Source of the DNA: RGIG426 sp045598065
Lineage (GTDB): Bacteria; Bacillota; Clostridia; Oscillospirales; Acutalibacteraceae
Direction: 5' to 3'
DNA length: 20,957 nucleotides
Assembly (NCBI GenBank): GCA_045598065.1
Contig: JAZLLJ010000094.1
Coordinates: 1-20,957 of the forward strand
Numbering within the stretch: position 1 is the first letter of the stretch; every line of letters starts with the position of its first letter. Shown here in pieces: positions 1-7,333 of the stretch. A program made the translations under genes and the position numbers. The notes beneath the pieces are model-generated. The model was not told the DNA's origin, ran no database searches, and was given only the letters and a program-made list of their open reading frames with translations.

Positions 1-269
1 TCGTAAACTTTACCACACTTGTCACAGATATAATGTCCGTGATTCATTATGGTTTTATCAAACCTCGACGGCTTACCATTTACTGGTATTTCAAGAATAA
101 GTCCTTCGTTGACTAATTCTCTTAAAATTCTGTAAACCGTACCTAAACTGATTTTAGAAAGCTCTGCCTGAGCTCTTTCATATATCATATCGGCGGTCGG
201 ATGATCGCAGGCCTCCTCTACGATATTTTTAATCAGTTCTTTCTGCTGAGTGTTCCTTACTGCTTTCAT
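1..269 (-). CDS. Fur-family metalloregulator, 3' part outside window
   Basis: This is the first 89 codons of a Fur-family transcriptional repressor; the rest lies beyond position 1. The visible part begins MKAVRNTQQKELIKNIV and has the winged-helix reading head typical of the family, including the SLGTVYRILRELVNEGLI recognition-helix region. It then shows an HGHYICDKCGK segment, which is the family's His-rich metal site plus the first CxxC of the structural zinc site. The ATG at 269 follows a weak AGGAAA ribosome binding site. Its promoter overlaps a palindrome that closely matches the Fur-box layout, so autoregulation by iron (or zinc) is inferred. PerR and Zur share this fold and cannot be excluded without the C-terminal half. 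It lies just beyond the rplL terminator and is transcribed separately from the ribosomal genes. Its composition is AT-rich like the rest of the left half. Confidence 0.85.
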   Translation of the reverse strand, partial: MKAVRNTQQKELIKNIVEEACDHPTADMIYERAQAELSKISLGTVYRILRELVNEGLILEIPVNGKPSRFDKTIMNHGHYICDKCGKVY

Positions 270-281
270 TAGTTTCCTTAT

Positions 282-302
282 TGATAATGATTACTATTAT
301 CA
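282..302. promoter_or_regulatory. Fur-box-like operator
   Basis: A perfect inverted repeat, TGATAAT and ATTATCA separated by 7 bases, occupies 21 bp. This is the geometry of the overlapping heptamer model of Fur boxes, and by eye 18 of 21 positions match TGATAATGATAATCATTATCA. It sits at the predicted transcription start of the Fur-family gene, between its -10 box and its start codon. It is therefore a likely autorepression site. A PerR box would be expected to read TTATAAT in the half-sites. Confidence 0.75.
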
Positions 303-329
303 TTATAGTATTTAATTAAATATTGTCAA
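302..329 (-). promoter_or_regulatory. Promoter of the Fur-family gene
   Basis: Read on the minus strand, a consensus -35 TTGACA (324-329) is followed after 16 bases by a consensus -10 TATAAT (302-307). The transcription start would fall inside the Fur-box palindrome, about 30 bases before the ATG. Confidence 0.8.
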
Positions 330-333
330 CAAA

Positions 334-363
334 AGAAAAAAACGGCCTGAATAATCAGACCGT
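334..363 (-). terminator. Rho-independent terminator after rplL
   Basis: On the minus strand an 8-bp stem, ACGGTCTG pairing with CAGGCCGT (one G-U pair), encloses an ATTATT loop and is followed directly by seven T residues. It lies 22 bases past the rplL stop. It ends the rplJ-rplL unit, and rpoB does not follow as it does in most Firmicutes. Confidence 0.9.
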
Positions 364-385
364 TTCCTATCATAGGTAATAATAA

Positions 386-760
386 TTATTTGATTTCTGC
401 TTCTGCACCAGCTTCTTTTAATTTTGCTACTAATGCTTCTGCTACATCTTTTGCAACGCCTTCCTTGAGGGCCTTTGGTGCTGCTTCAACTGCTGCTTTT
501 GCTTCTACAAGGCCGAGACCTGTTGCTTCTCTAACAACCTTGATAACTGCAATCTTGTTTGCGCCGAAAGATTTAAGAATTACGTCGAATTCTGTCTTTT
601 CTTCTGCTGGAGCTGCATCTGCTGCTGCGCCTGCACCTGCTGCTGCTACTGGAGCTGCTGCGCTTACGCCGAATTCTGCTTCTAATGCTTTAACGAAATC
701 GTTTAATTCAAGAACTGTCATGCCCTTGATTTCTTCCATAAGTTTATTGATATCTGCCAT
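386..760 (-). CDS. rplL: 50S ribosomal protein L7/L12
   Basis: This is the 124-residue stalk protein that recruits and activates translational GTPases such as the EF-Tu and EF-G encoded upstream. Residues 1 to about 33 form the N-terminal dimerisation domain that docks on L10. Residues about 34-54 are the Ala-rich flexible hinge. Residues about 55-124 are the globular C-terminal domain, with the KSFGANKIAVIKVVREATGLGLVEAK helix region conserved in the family. The length is typical. The ATG at 760 has an AGGAG site about 8 bases upstream. The gene is 63 bases after rplJ and is the last gene of the ribosomal block, followed by a strong terminator. Confidence 0.98.
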   Translation of the reverse strand: MADINKLMEEIKGMTVLELNDFVKALEAEFGVSAAAPVAAAGAGAAADAAPAEEKTEFDVILKSFGANKIAVIKVVREATGLGLVEAKAAVEAAPKALKEGVAKDVAEALVAKLKEAGAEAEIK

Positions 761-823
761 TTTTGTATTCTCCTAATTATTTTTTCTTTTTGTTCTGACC
801 ATGTCAGAGTGTCTAGGCGGCAA

Positions 824-1321
824 TTATGCCTGTGCCTTTGCTTCTGCAATCTTGTTGATGCAGATTGCGAGTTTTGTGATTGGTGACTGCATTGATCCGA
901 GCATCTTTGAAAGTAAAATTTCTCTTGATGGGATTGCTGCGATTTTCTTTAAGCCTTCTTCATCCATGAATTCACCTTCGACCATACCGCATTTTGCTGC
1001 CATCTTCTTTAATGAAGAAATGTTCTTGCAAATGAATTTAGCCGGAGCAACTGCATCCTTGTCTGAAAAAGCTACTGCTGTAGGTCCGTTTAATGCTTCA
1101 TCAAACTGAGTATAACCGAGTTCGTTGAATGCAATCTTAACTAAGCGATTCTTTAATACTGCATAATCTACGCCATTTTCTCTGAGTTCTTTACGGAAAG
1201 CTGTATCTTCAGCAACAGTAAGTCCCTTATAGTCAATGATGACGATGGATTTTGCAGTCTGAATGTTAGCTTTGATTTCTTCGACCTGCGCCTTTTTAGC
1301 TGCTAATACTTCCTGATTCAT
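824..1321 (-). CDS. rplJ: 50S ribosomal protein L10
   Basis: L10 (165 residues) anchors the L7/L12 dimers to 23S rRNA at the base of the stalk. The N-terminal RNA-binding domain includes the family stretch SIVIIDYKGLTVAE and the downstream YAVLKNRLVKIA. The C-terminal helix (about 130-165) is where L12 dimers bind. The ATG at 1321 is preceded by AGGAGG with good spacing. The gene has its own promoter and a recognisable L10 leader upstream, so it is very likely autoregulated by the L10(L12)4 complex. It is cotranscribed with rplL. Confidence 0.97.
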   Translation of the reverse strand: MNQEVLAAKKAQVEEIKANIQTAKSIVIIDYKGLTVAEDTAFRKELRENGVDYAVLKNRLVKIAFNELGYTQFDEALNGPTAVAFSDKDAVAPAKFICKNISSLKKMAAKCGMVEGEFMDEEGLKKIAAIPSREILLSKMLGSMQSPITKLAICINKIAEAKAQA

Positions 1322-1356
1322 TATTACCTCCTATAATAGTCAATAGGGTCTACCCT

Positions 1357-1396
1357 ATAAAAATTTAATGCGCCATTCCAAACGACAATGACGCAT
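1357..1396 (-). terminator. Terminator-like hairpin in the rplJ leader
   Basis: On the minus strand a 10-bp stem pairs ATGCGTCATT (1387-1396) with AATGGCGCAT (1368-1377). It is followed by a degenerate U-rich run, TAAATTTTTAT (1357-1367). Its 3' arm overlaps the 3' arm of the L10-leader closing stem, so the two structures cannot both form completely. It could act as the attenuator of rplJ-rplL, but the U-run is interrupted. Confidence 0.5.
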
Positions 1397-1471
1397 AATT
1401 ACTTTAGGTATTTAGCTCATCCTCGGCAAGCGCTAAGCTTACGGGTTTCTCCACTTGCTGTCTTTGGAATG
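1374..1471 (-). ncRNA. Ribosomal protein L10 leader
   Basis: The minus-strand transcript starts with CATTCCAAAGACAGCAAGTG and carries CTTGCCGAGGA further on. Both are hallmark segments of the Firmicutes L10 leader that binds the L10(L12)4 complex. A perfect 9-bp closing stem joins CATTCCAAA (1463-1471) and TTTGGAATG (1374-1382). It lies directly between a promoter and rplJ. The element normally mediates feedback on rplJ-rplL expression. Confidence 0.88.
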
Positions 1472-1476
1472 TATTA

Positions 1477-1505
1477 ATAATATTATAACTGCTAATTTAA
1501 GTCAA
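1477..1505 (-). promoter_or_regulatory. Promoter of rplJ-rplL
   Basis: On the minus strand, -35 TTGACT (1500-1505), a 17-base spacer and -10 TATTAT (1477-1482) lie in the gap after the rplA stop. The expected start, about 7 bases downstream, coincides with the 5' end of the L10 leader. This supports both calls. Confidence 0.7.
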
Positions 1506-1520
1506 ACGATTTAAATGCAA

Positions 1521-2213
1521 TTACATGTTGATCTTGTAGTTAACTTTGATACTTGGGCCCATTGTGGATGTAATATAAATAGATTTTAAATACACACCCT
1601 TTGCTGCTGCCGGTTTTGCTTTTACAAGAGCATCCATTAATGTGTTGAAGTTCTCAAGGAGTTTTTCTGCTCCGAATGACTTCTTACCGAATGGGCAGTG
1701 AACGATAGCCTGTTTGTCAACTCTGTATTCAACTTTACCAGCTTTAATGTCCTTGATAGCTTTTGCAATATCCATTGATACTGTTCCGCTCTTCGGGTTT
1801 GGCATTAAGCCCTTTGGTCCTAAAACTTTACCTAAACGTCCGAGAACACCCATCATATCCGGTGTTGTTACGATTACATCGTAATCAAACCAGTTTTCCT
1901 GCTGGATCTTCTGAACCATCTCATCTCCGCCGACGAAGTCTGCGCCTGCTTCCTGTGCCTCATCAGCTTTAGCACCTTTACAGATTGCTAAAACTCTTAC
2001 AGTTTTACCTGTTCCGTTTGGAAGTACGACAACTCCTCTAACCTGCTGATCTGCGTGACGTGGGTCAATACCGAGTTTAACATGTAACTCTATAGTTTCA
2101 TCGAATTTGGATTTTGCTGTCTGAACTGCTAAGTTCATTGCTTCTTCAGTTTCATATGCTTTTGATCCTTCGATGAGTTTTTTCGAATCTACATAATTTT
2201 TACCGCGTTTCAT
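1521..2213 (-). CDS. rplA: 50S ribosomal protein L1
   Basis: L1 (230 residues) forms the mobile L1 stalk of the large subunit, which helps release deacylated tRNA. It also represses its own operon by binding mRNA. The protein begins MKRGKNYVDSKKLIE and keeps the family segments GTGKTVRVLAICKGAKADEAQEAGADFVGG, TPDMMGVLGRLGKVLGPKGLMPNPKSGTV and the C-terminal VYLKSIYITSTMGPSIKV. The length is normal. The ATG at 2213 has AGGAGGT 6-7 bases upstream. It follows rplK by 13 bases in the classic rplK-rplA pair. A hairpin resembling an L1 target lies ahead of rplK. Confidence 0.98.
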   Translation of the reverse strand: MKRGKNYVDSKKLIEGSKAYETEEAMNLAVQTAKSKFDETIELHVKLGIDPRHADQQVRGVVVLPNGTGKTVRVLAICKGAKADEAQEAGADFVGGDEMVQKIQQENWFDYDVIVTTPDMMGVLGRLGKVLGPKGLMPNPKSGTVSMDIAKAIKDIKAGKVEYRVDKQAIVHCPFGKKSFGAEKLLENFNTLMDALVKAKPAAAKGVYLKSIYITSTMGPSIKVNYKINM

Positions 2214-2226
2214 ACTCTATACCTCC

Positions 2227-2652
2227 TTAGTCAACAACGACAATACCCATACTGCGGGCTGTGCCGGCGATCATACTCATAGCTGCATCAATATCTGCTG
2301 CATTGAGGTCAACCATTTTCTGCTGTGCAATCTGTCTAACTTGGTCTTTCGTAATCTTTGCTACTTTGTCCTTATTCGGAGCACCTGATGCTTTATCAAT
2401 TCCGCAAGCTTTCTTAATTAAAACTGGCGCTGGTGGTGTCTTAAGAACAAATGAGAATGAACGATCCTGGTAAATAGTGATGATTACAGGAATAATTAAT
2501 CCTGCATCTTTAGATGTCTTTTCATTGAATTCTTTTGTAAAGCCGGCAATGTTAATTCCGTGAGGACCGAGTGATGAACCTACTGGTGGTCCCGGTGTCG
2601 CTTTGCCTGCTGGCAATTGTAATTTAACAACCGCTGTAATTTTCTTAGCCAT
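2227..2652 (-). CDS. rplK: 50S ribosomal protein L11
   Basis: L11 (141 residues) builds the GTPase-associated centre with 23S rRNA. The N-terminal domain shows the proline-rich PAGKATPGPPVG segment, which lies in the thiostrepton-binding surface. The C-terminal RNA-binding domain includes KTPPAPVLIKKACGI and ends MIAGTARSMGIVVVD, as is usual. An AGGAGG site lies 5 bases before the ATG at 2652. It is cotranscribed with nusG upstream (90-base gap holding an L1-site-like hairpin) and rplA downstream. Confidence 0.98.
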   Translation of the reverse strand: MAKKITAVVKLQLPAGKATPGPPVGSSLGPHGINIAGFTKEFNEKTSKDAGLIIPVIITIYQDRSFSFVLKTPPAPVLIKKACGIDKASGAPNKDKVAKITKDQVRQIAQQKMVDLNAADIDAAMSMIAGTARSMGIVVVD

Positions 2653-2669
2653 ATTTCCTCCTGACTAGC

Positions 2670-2708
2670 GTGGTTTAGCGATGGTATATAAGATTTGCCA
2701 TCTCCCAC
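2670..2708 (-). promoter_or_regulatory. Putative L1-binding mRNA hairpin before rplK
   Basis: In the nusG-rplK gap, the minus-strand RNA can fold as GUGG/CCAC (2705-2708 with 2670-2673) stacked on GAUGG/CCAUC (2698-2702 with 2680-2684). A GA versus GCUAAA internal loop separates the stems. From memory, this resembles the L1-binding helix of 23S rRNA, where a GGUGGGAG strand faces AAAUACCACC. That mimicry is the known basis of L1 autoregulation of rplK-rplA. The fold is visible; the function is inferred. Confidence 0.5.
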
Positions 2709-2742
2709 TTAACATGAGTTTTTAGTCCTCCGACTCAGCTAA

Positions 2743-3279
2743 TTAATTAGCCATTCTTTCTACTTGTTCAAAATCAAGCTCAACCGGTGTTTCACGGCCA
2801 AACATTGAAACGATAACTTTAATCTTTTTGCGTTCTGCACTGACTGATTCGACTGTTCCTGTAAATCCTTCGAGCGGTCCGTTTACAACTTTTACAAGTT
2901 CACCCGGCATAAAGTCAAGATCAACGATCTCACGATGCTCAAGTCCGAGTCTCTTGATTTCTGCTTCTGTAAGTGGAGTCGGTCTTCCACCAGGACCTAC
3001 GAAACCTGTAACGCCGTTTGTCTGTGTTACAAGGTACCATAAACGGTCGGAATAAATCATTTTAATGAACACGTAACCAGGGAATTTCTTCCTCTGTATA
3101 ACTTTTCTCTTACCATCTTCTTTTTCGATAATATCTTCATATTCAGGAACTACGATATCAAAAATCTGCTCCTGCAGTCCGTTGTTATCAATTAAGTTAC
3201 GGAGACTCTTCTCTACTTTAGATTCGTAGGAAGTGTATGTATGAAGAATATACCATAATGGTGTTTTTCCGTTTTGCAT
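2743..3279 (-). CDS. nusG: Transcription termination/antitermination factor NusG
   Basis: NusG (178 residues from the chosen start) binds RNA polymerase and modulates pausing, and can couple it to the ribosome. The N-terminal NGN domain begins PLWYILHTYTSYESKVEKSL and includes RKKFPGYVFIKM and the TNGVTGFVG strand. The KOW domain (about residues 125-178) starts PGELVKVVNGPLEGFTGTV. The open frame extends to 3333, but the ATG at 3279 is preferred because homologous sequence begins there and AGAGGG lies 5 bases upstream, after the secE stop. It follows secE by 10 bases, as is usual in bacteria. Confidence 0.97.
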   Translation of the reverse strand: MQNGKTPLWYILHTYTSYESKVEKSLRNLIDNNGLQEQIFDIVVPEYEDIIEKEDGKRKVIQRKKFPGYVFIKMIYSDRLWYLVTQTNGVTGFVGPGGRPTPLTEAEIKRLGLEHREIVDLDFMPGELVKVVNGPLEGFTGTVESVSAERKKIKVIVSMFGRETPVELDFEQVERMAN

Positions 3280-3289
3280 AAAAGCCCTC

Positions 3290-3688
3290 TTAGATAAATA
3301 CTGTAGTCCACTTGCCGTCAACAACAAGACCAAGTAAACCAGCTAATACGTAGTCGATAATGAATAAAACGACAAAGAACAGGACAACTACTGTTAAAAC
3401 TACTGCTGTATTTTTAGCAACGTCTTTTCCTTTAAGCCATGTAACCTTTTTAAGTTCTGAGAAAATACCCTTGAGTCCTTTGCCCATTCTCTTGAAGATA
3501 TTAGGCTTCTTTTCAGAGTCTTTTTTCTGAGCCTGCTTTTTGTTATCCGGCTTCTTGTTTGCTTTATCAGTTTTTGAATCTACATTAACTGCAGCTTTCT
3601 GAACTACAGGTTGTGCAACCTTCTTCTCTTCTACTGCAACTTCTGTCTTTTCAACTGAGGTATTTTTCTTAGGCGTTTTTTTAGCCAT
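3290..3688 (-). CDS. secE: Preprotein translocase subunit SecE with long Lys-rich N-terminus
   Basis: SecE is the small essential clamp around SecY in the inner-membrane translocon. The conserved amphipathic segment ELKKVTWLKGKD lies at about 78-89, followed by one transmembrane helix at about 93-121. At 132 residues it is longer than a minimal SecE because of a low-complexity, Lys/Val/Gln-rich extension over the first 60 or so residues. That extension is predicted to be cytosolic and disordered. The ATG at 3688 has AGGAGG 6 bases upstream. It lies between rpmG and nusG, as in most Firmicutes. Confidence 0.95.
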   Translation of the reverse strand: MAKKTPKKNTSVEKTEVAVEEKKVAQPVVQKAAVNVDSKTDKANKKPDNKKQAQKKDSEKKPNIFKRMGKGLKGIFSELKKVTWLKGKDVAKNTAVVLTVVVLFFVVLFIIDYVLAGLLGLVVDGKWTTVFI

Positions 3689-3704
3689 TTCTGCCTCCTA
3701 AACC

Positions 3705-3869
3705 TTACTTAGTTTCTCTATGTAAAGTATGTTTTTTGCAGAATCTGCAATATTTCTGAAGTTCCATTCTATCTGGATGCTTCTGCTTATTTTTAGTAAG
3801 ATTGTAGTTACGTTGTTTACATTCTGTGCATGCTAACACAACCTTTACTCTAACTTCTTTCTGAGCCAT
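3705..3869 (-). CDS. rpmG: 50S ribosomal protein L33, zinc-binding form
   Basis: This 54-residue protein begins MAQKEVRVKVVLACTECK and ends KKHTLHRETK, matching bacterial L33. It has two CxxC pairs (C14/C17 and C41/C44), so it is the zinc-ribbon (C+) paralogue rather than the cysteine-free, zinc-independent form. The ATG at 3869 has GGGAGG upstream. The gene sits 16 bases before secE, its usual Firmicutes neighbour. In this window it follows tuf, with a strong hairpin between them. Confidence 0.95.
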   Translation of the reverse strand: MAQKEVRVKVVLACTECKQRNYNLTKNKQKHPDRMELQKYCRFCKKHTLHRETK

Positions 3870-3907
3870 TATAGCCTCCCTTTTTTGTCCTTTTGTTTAA
3901 GAGTCAC

Positions 3908-3933
3908 CCCTGCACGGCATAGGCCATGCAGGG
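3908..3933 (-). other. Strong intergenic hairpin between tuf and rpmG
   Basis: An 11-bp stem, CCCTGCATGGC pairing with GCCGTGCAGGG (one G-U pair), encloses a CTAT loop in the transcript. No U-run follows it, so it does not look like a standard intrinsic terminator. It may be a processing or 3'-end-stabilising structure between the abundant tuf message and the rpmG-secE-nusG message. Confidence 0.7.
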
Positions 3934-3961
3934 ATTTCATCATATTTAAATGAAAGAACAA

Positions 3962-5167
3962 TTATTCAATAATTTTTGCAACAACACCAGAGCCAACTGT
4001 TCTGCCGCCTTCACGGATAGCAAAACGAAGTCCTTCTTCGATAGCGATTGGTGTGATAAGTGTGATTTCCATTTCGATATGGTCACCAGGCATTACCATT
4101 TCAACGCCGTCTGGTAATTTGATAGAACCTGTAACGTCAGTTGTTCTGAAATAGAACTGTGGACGATATCCATTGAAGAATGGTGTATGACGTCCGCCTT
4201 CTTCTGCCTTTAATACGTATACCTGGCTTGTGAAGTGTGTATGTGGATGAATTGAACCCGGTTTAGCAAGAACCTGACCACGTTCGATTTCTGTTCTCTG
4301 GATACCACGGAGAAGAACACCGATGTTATCGCCGCCCTCTGCATAGTCGAGGAGCTTACGGAACATTTCGATACCTGTTACTGTTGTTTCTTTCTTTTCA
4401 TCAGAGAGTCCAACAATTTCAACTTTGTCGCCCATCTTGAGCATACCACGTTCTACTCTACCTGTTGCAACTGTTCCACGTCCTGTGATTGTGAAAACGT
4501 CTTCAACTGGCATTAAGAATGGTTTATCTGTATCTCTTTCTGGATCTGGGATATATGCATCAACTGCATCGAGTAATGCCTGGATTGGAGCAAACTTAGG
4601 GCTGTCCCATTCACCTGCAAGACCTGCCTGCATTGCTTCGAAAGCTGATCCACGGATGATAGGTGTATCATCACCAGGGAATCCATATTCATTTAATAAG
4701 TCACGAACTTCCATTTCAACGAGCTCTAAGAGTTCATCGTCATCAACCTGGTCGCACTTGTTAAGGAATACAAGGATATATGGAACACCAACCTGTCTTG
4801 CGAGAAGGATGTGCTCACGTGTCTGAGGCATTGGGCCGTCTGTTGCAGCAACAACGAGGATTGCACCGTCCATCTGTGCAGCACCTGTGATCATGTTTTT
4901 AACATAGTCAGCATGTCCTGGGCAGTCTACGTGTGCATAGTGACGTTTGTCTGTTTCATACTCAACGTGTGCTGTGTTGATCGTGATACCTCTTGCTTTC
5001 TCTTCTGGAGCTTTATCAATTTCGTCATACTTCATAACCTGAGCTTTGCCCTTTGAAGCACTGTACATTGTGATAGCTGCTGTAAGAGTTGTTTTGCCGT
5101 GGTCAACGTGGCCGATAGTACCAATGTTAACATGTGGTTTTGTTCTTTCAAACTTTGCTTTTGCCAT
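3962..5167 (-). CDS. tuf: Translation elongation factor EF-Tu
   Basis: EF-Tu delivers aminoacyl-tRNA to the ribosomal A site in its GTP form. The 401-residue length is normal. The GTPase motifs are intact: GHVDHGKT (19-26), switch I with RGITIN (59-64), DCPGH (81-85) and NKCD (136-139). Domains II and III follow, ending in the usual GGRTVGSGVVAKIIE. The ATG at 5167 has a GGAGG site in an AT-rich 78-base gap after fusA. Only one copy is seen in the window. Confidence 0.98.
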   Translation of the reverse strand: MAKAKFERTKPHVNIGTIGHVDHGKTTLTAAITMYSASKGKAQVMKYDEIDKAPEEKARGITINTAHVEYETDKRHYAHVDCPGHADYVKNMITGAAQMDGAILVVAATDGPMPQTREHILLARQVGVPYILVFLNKCDQVDDDELLELVEMEVRDLLNEYGFPGDDTPIIRGSAFEAMQAGLAGEWDSPKFAPIQALLDAVDAYIPDPERDTDKPFLMPVEDVFTITGRGTVATGRVERGMLKMGDKVEIVGLSDEKKETTVTGIEMFRKLLDYAEGGDNIGVLLRGIQRTEIERGQVLAKPGSIHPHTHFTSQVYVLKAEEGGRHTPFFNGYRPQFYFRTTDVTGSIKLPDGVEMVMPGDHIEMEITLITPIAIEEGLRFAIREGGRTVGSGVVAKIIE

Positions 5168-5245
5168 ACTATTTTTTCCTCCAAATTAGTATTGTTTTTT
5201 TATTTAGTTTGTTTTTATTCCTTAAATCAATATTGTTATATCAAT

Positions 5246-7330
5246 TTAATAAATACTTACTCTTCCGATAATCTTATCTACAAGATTTTTCGGGACCATT
5301 GCAAAATGGTCAAATAACATTGTGAATGTTGCTCTGCCCTGGGTCTGGGTTCTTAATGCTGTTGCATACCCAAACATTTCTGCAAGAGGAACATCACAAG
5401 TTACTACCTGTGCGCCGCTTCTGAGCTCTGTGCCCTTAAGAGCGCCTCTCTTTCCTGTCAGGCCGTTCATTACATCTCCGAGATAATCGTTCGGTGTGAT
5501 TACTTCGACCTTCATAATCGGTTCAAGCAGTGCCGGTTCGCATTTTTCGCAGGCTTCTTTGAATGCCATGGAACCTGCTACCTTAAATGCCATTTCCGAA
5601 CTGTCAACTTCATGCATGCTTCCGTCTACGAGACGAACTTTGAAATCAACACATTCATATCCTGCAAGTACACCGCTCTTTGCTGATTCTTTAATTCCTT
5701 CCCACGCTGCGTTTGCGAATTCTTTGGAAACAACTCCGCCGACTATTTCATTTTCGAATACGAGTCCTCCTTCCGGATTTGGCTCAAGCTCGATAACAAC
5801 GTGTCCGTACTGGCCGTGGCCACCGGTCTGTCTAATAAACCTTCCTTCGGCCTTAGCAGACTTTGTGACTGTTTCCTTGTAACTTACCTGAGGTTTTCCT
5901 ATATTGGCCTCGACTTTGAATTCTCTGAGCATTCTGTCAACAATAATGTCGAGATGGAGCTCTCCCATTCCGGCAATGATTGTCTGCCCTGTATCCTTGT
6001 CTGTATAGGCCTTGAATGTAGGATCTTCCTCCTGAAGTTTCTGGATTGCATCAACCATTCTTTCCTGAGACGCTTTGCTCTTAGGTTCTATGGCTACCTT
6101 GATAACCGGATCAGGGAATTCCATATTTTCAAGAATGACCTGTCTGCCTTTATCGCACAGAGTGTCGCCTGTTACGCTGTTTTTCAGTCCGATAACTGCG
6201 ACTATATCTCCTGAAAACGCTTCTTCGACATCCTCTCTTTCATCAGCATTCATTCTGAGGATTCTTGCGATTCTTTCATTTGCTCCCTTTGCAGGGTTGA
6301 AAGTCACATCTCCTTTCTTTATTGTACCCGAGTACACACGTATGAATGACAGTTTACCGACAAACTCATCAGTGAGTATCTTGAATACAAGTGCACTGAA
6401 AGGTTCTTTGTCGTTAGGATGACGAACTTCAGGGTTCTTTGCATGCGGGTTTGTTCCTTCGATGCTCGGGACATCAGTAGGTGCCGGCAGGAAATCAACA
6501 ACTGCATCAAGCAGTAACTGAACTCCTGCGTTCCTGTAAGAACTTCCGCAGAGTACAGGATTCAATTTCAGTCCGATAGTTCCCTTTCGGATGGCGGCCT
6601 TGAGCTGCTCTAATGAGATTGAATCGTAATCTTCTTCGAGGAATTTTTCCATGATGTCATCATCGAAATCAGCTGCTGCACCGATGATATCCATCCTTGC
6701 AAGTTCTGCTTTTTCCTTATATCCATCAGGAATTTCCTTTTCTTCGAATTTGACGCCTTTTGATTCTGAATCATAATAGATTGCCACCATTCTGAACAGG
6801 TCTATTACTCCTTCAAATTCACTTTCCTTTCCAATCGGTAAGGCAATAGGCACCGCATTTGCCTCGAGTCTGTCTTTCATCATCTGGACTGCGTTTTCAA
6901 AATTCGCGCCGTTTATGTCCATTTTGTTAACGAAAGCTATTCTCGGGACTTTATAGGTATTTGCCTGCCTCCAGACATTTTCTGACTGAGGCTCAACTCC
7001 ACCTTTTGCACAGAAGACCGCAACTGCTCCGTCGAGAACTCTCAAACTTCTCTCGACCTCAACCGTGAAATCTACGTGTCCCGGAGTATCGATGATATTT
7101 ATCTGATGCTCCTTCCAGATGGCTGTTGTTGCTGCAGAAGTTATCGTGATTCCCCTTTCTCTTTCCTGCTCCATGTAATCCATGGTTGCATTTCCGTCGT
7201 GAGTCTCACCTAACTTTCTGTTTACGCCTGTGTAGAATAGAATACGCTCGGTTGTTGTGGTCTTTCCTGCATCGATGTGTGCCATGATGCCGATATTCCT
7301 CACCTTATCAAGAGCATATTTTCTATCCAT
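5246..7330 (-). CDS. fusA: Translation elongation factor EF-G
   Basis: EF-G (694 residues) catalyses ribosomal translocation and, with RRF, ribosome recycling. GTPase motifs are AHIDAGKT (17-24), RGITI (59-63), DTPGHVDF (81-88) and NKMD (135-138). Domains II to V follow, including the domain IV tip region around GGHGQYGHV and a C-terminal RTQTQGRATFTM segment. The ATG at 7330 lies only 3 bases after the rpsG stop, with its AGGTGG site inside the rpsG end, which suggests translational coupling. This is the standard rpsL-rpsG-fusA-tuf str operon order. Confidence 0.98.
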   Translation of the reverse strand: MDRKYALDKVRNIGIMAHIDAGKTTTTERILFYTGVNRKLGETHDGNATMDYMEQERERGITITSAATTAIWKEHQINIIDTPGHVDFTVEVERSLRVLDGAVAVFCAKGGVEPQSENVWRQANTYKVPRIAFVNKMDINGANFENAVQMMKDRLEANAVPIALPIGKESEFEGVIDLFRMVAIYYDSESKGVKFEEKEIPDGYKEKAELARMDIIGAAADFDDDIMEKFLEEDYDSISLEQLKAAIRKGTIGLKLNPVLCGSSYRNAGVQLLLDAVVDFLPAPTDVPSIEGTNPHAKNPEVRHPNDKEPFSALVFKILTDEFVGKLSFIRVYSGTIKKGDVTFNPAKGANERIARILRMNADEREDVEEAFSGDIVAVIGLKNSVTGDTLCDKGRQVILENMEFPDPVIKVAIEPKSKASQERMVDAIQKLQEEDPTFKAYTDKDTGQTIIAGMGELHLDIIVDRMLREFKVEANIGKPQVSYKETVTKSAKAEGRFIRQTGGHGQYGHVVIELEPNPEGGLVFENEIVGGVVSKEFANAAWEGIKESAKSGVLAGYECVDFKVRLVDGSMHEVDSSEMAFKVAGSMAFKEACEKCEPALLEPIMKVEVITPNDYLGDVMNGLTGKRGALKGTELRSGAQVVTCDVPLAEMFGYATALRTQTQGRATFTMLFDHFAMVPKNLVDKIIGRVSIY

Positions 7331-7333
7331 CTA

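Noticed and set aside
784..823. Short TCTGAC/GTCAGA hairpin between rplJ and rplL
   Set aside because: The stem is only 6 bp and the downstream bases are A-rich rather than T-rich in the transcript, so it is not a terminator. Any processing role is speculative.
5168..5245. Separate tuf promoter in the AT-rich fusA-tuf gap
   Set aside because: TTGATA-like and TATA-like strings are present, but no pair has acceptable spacing and match.
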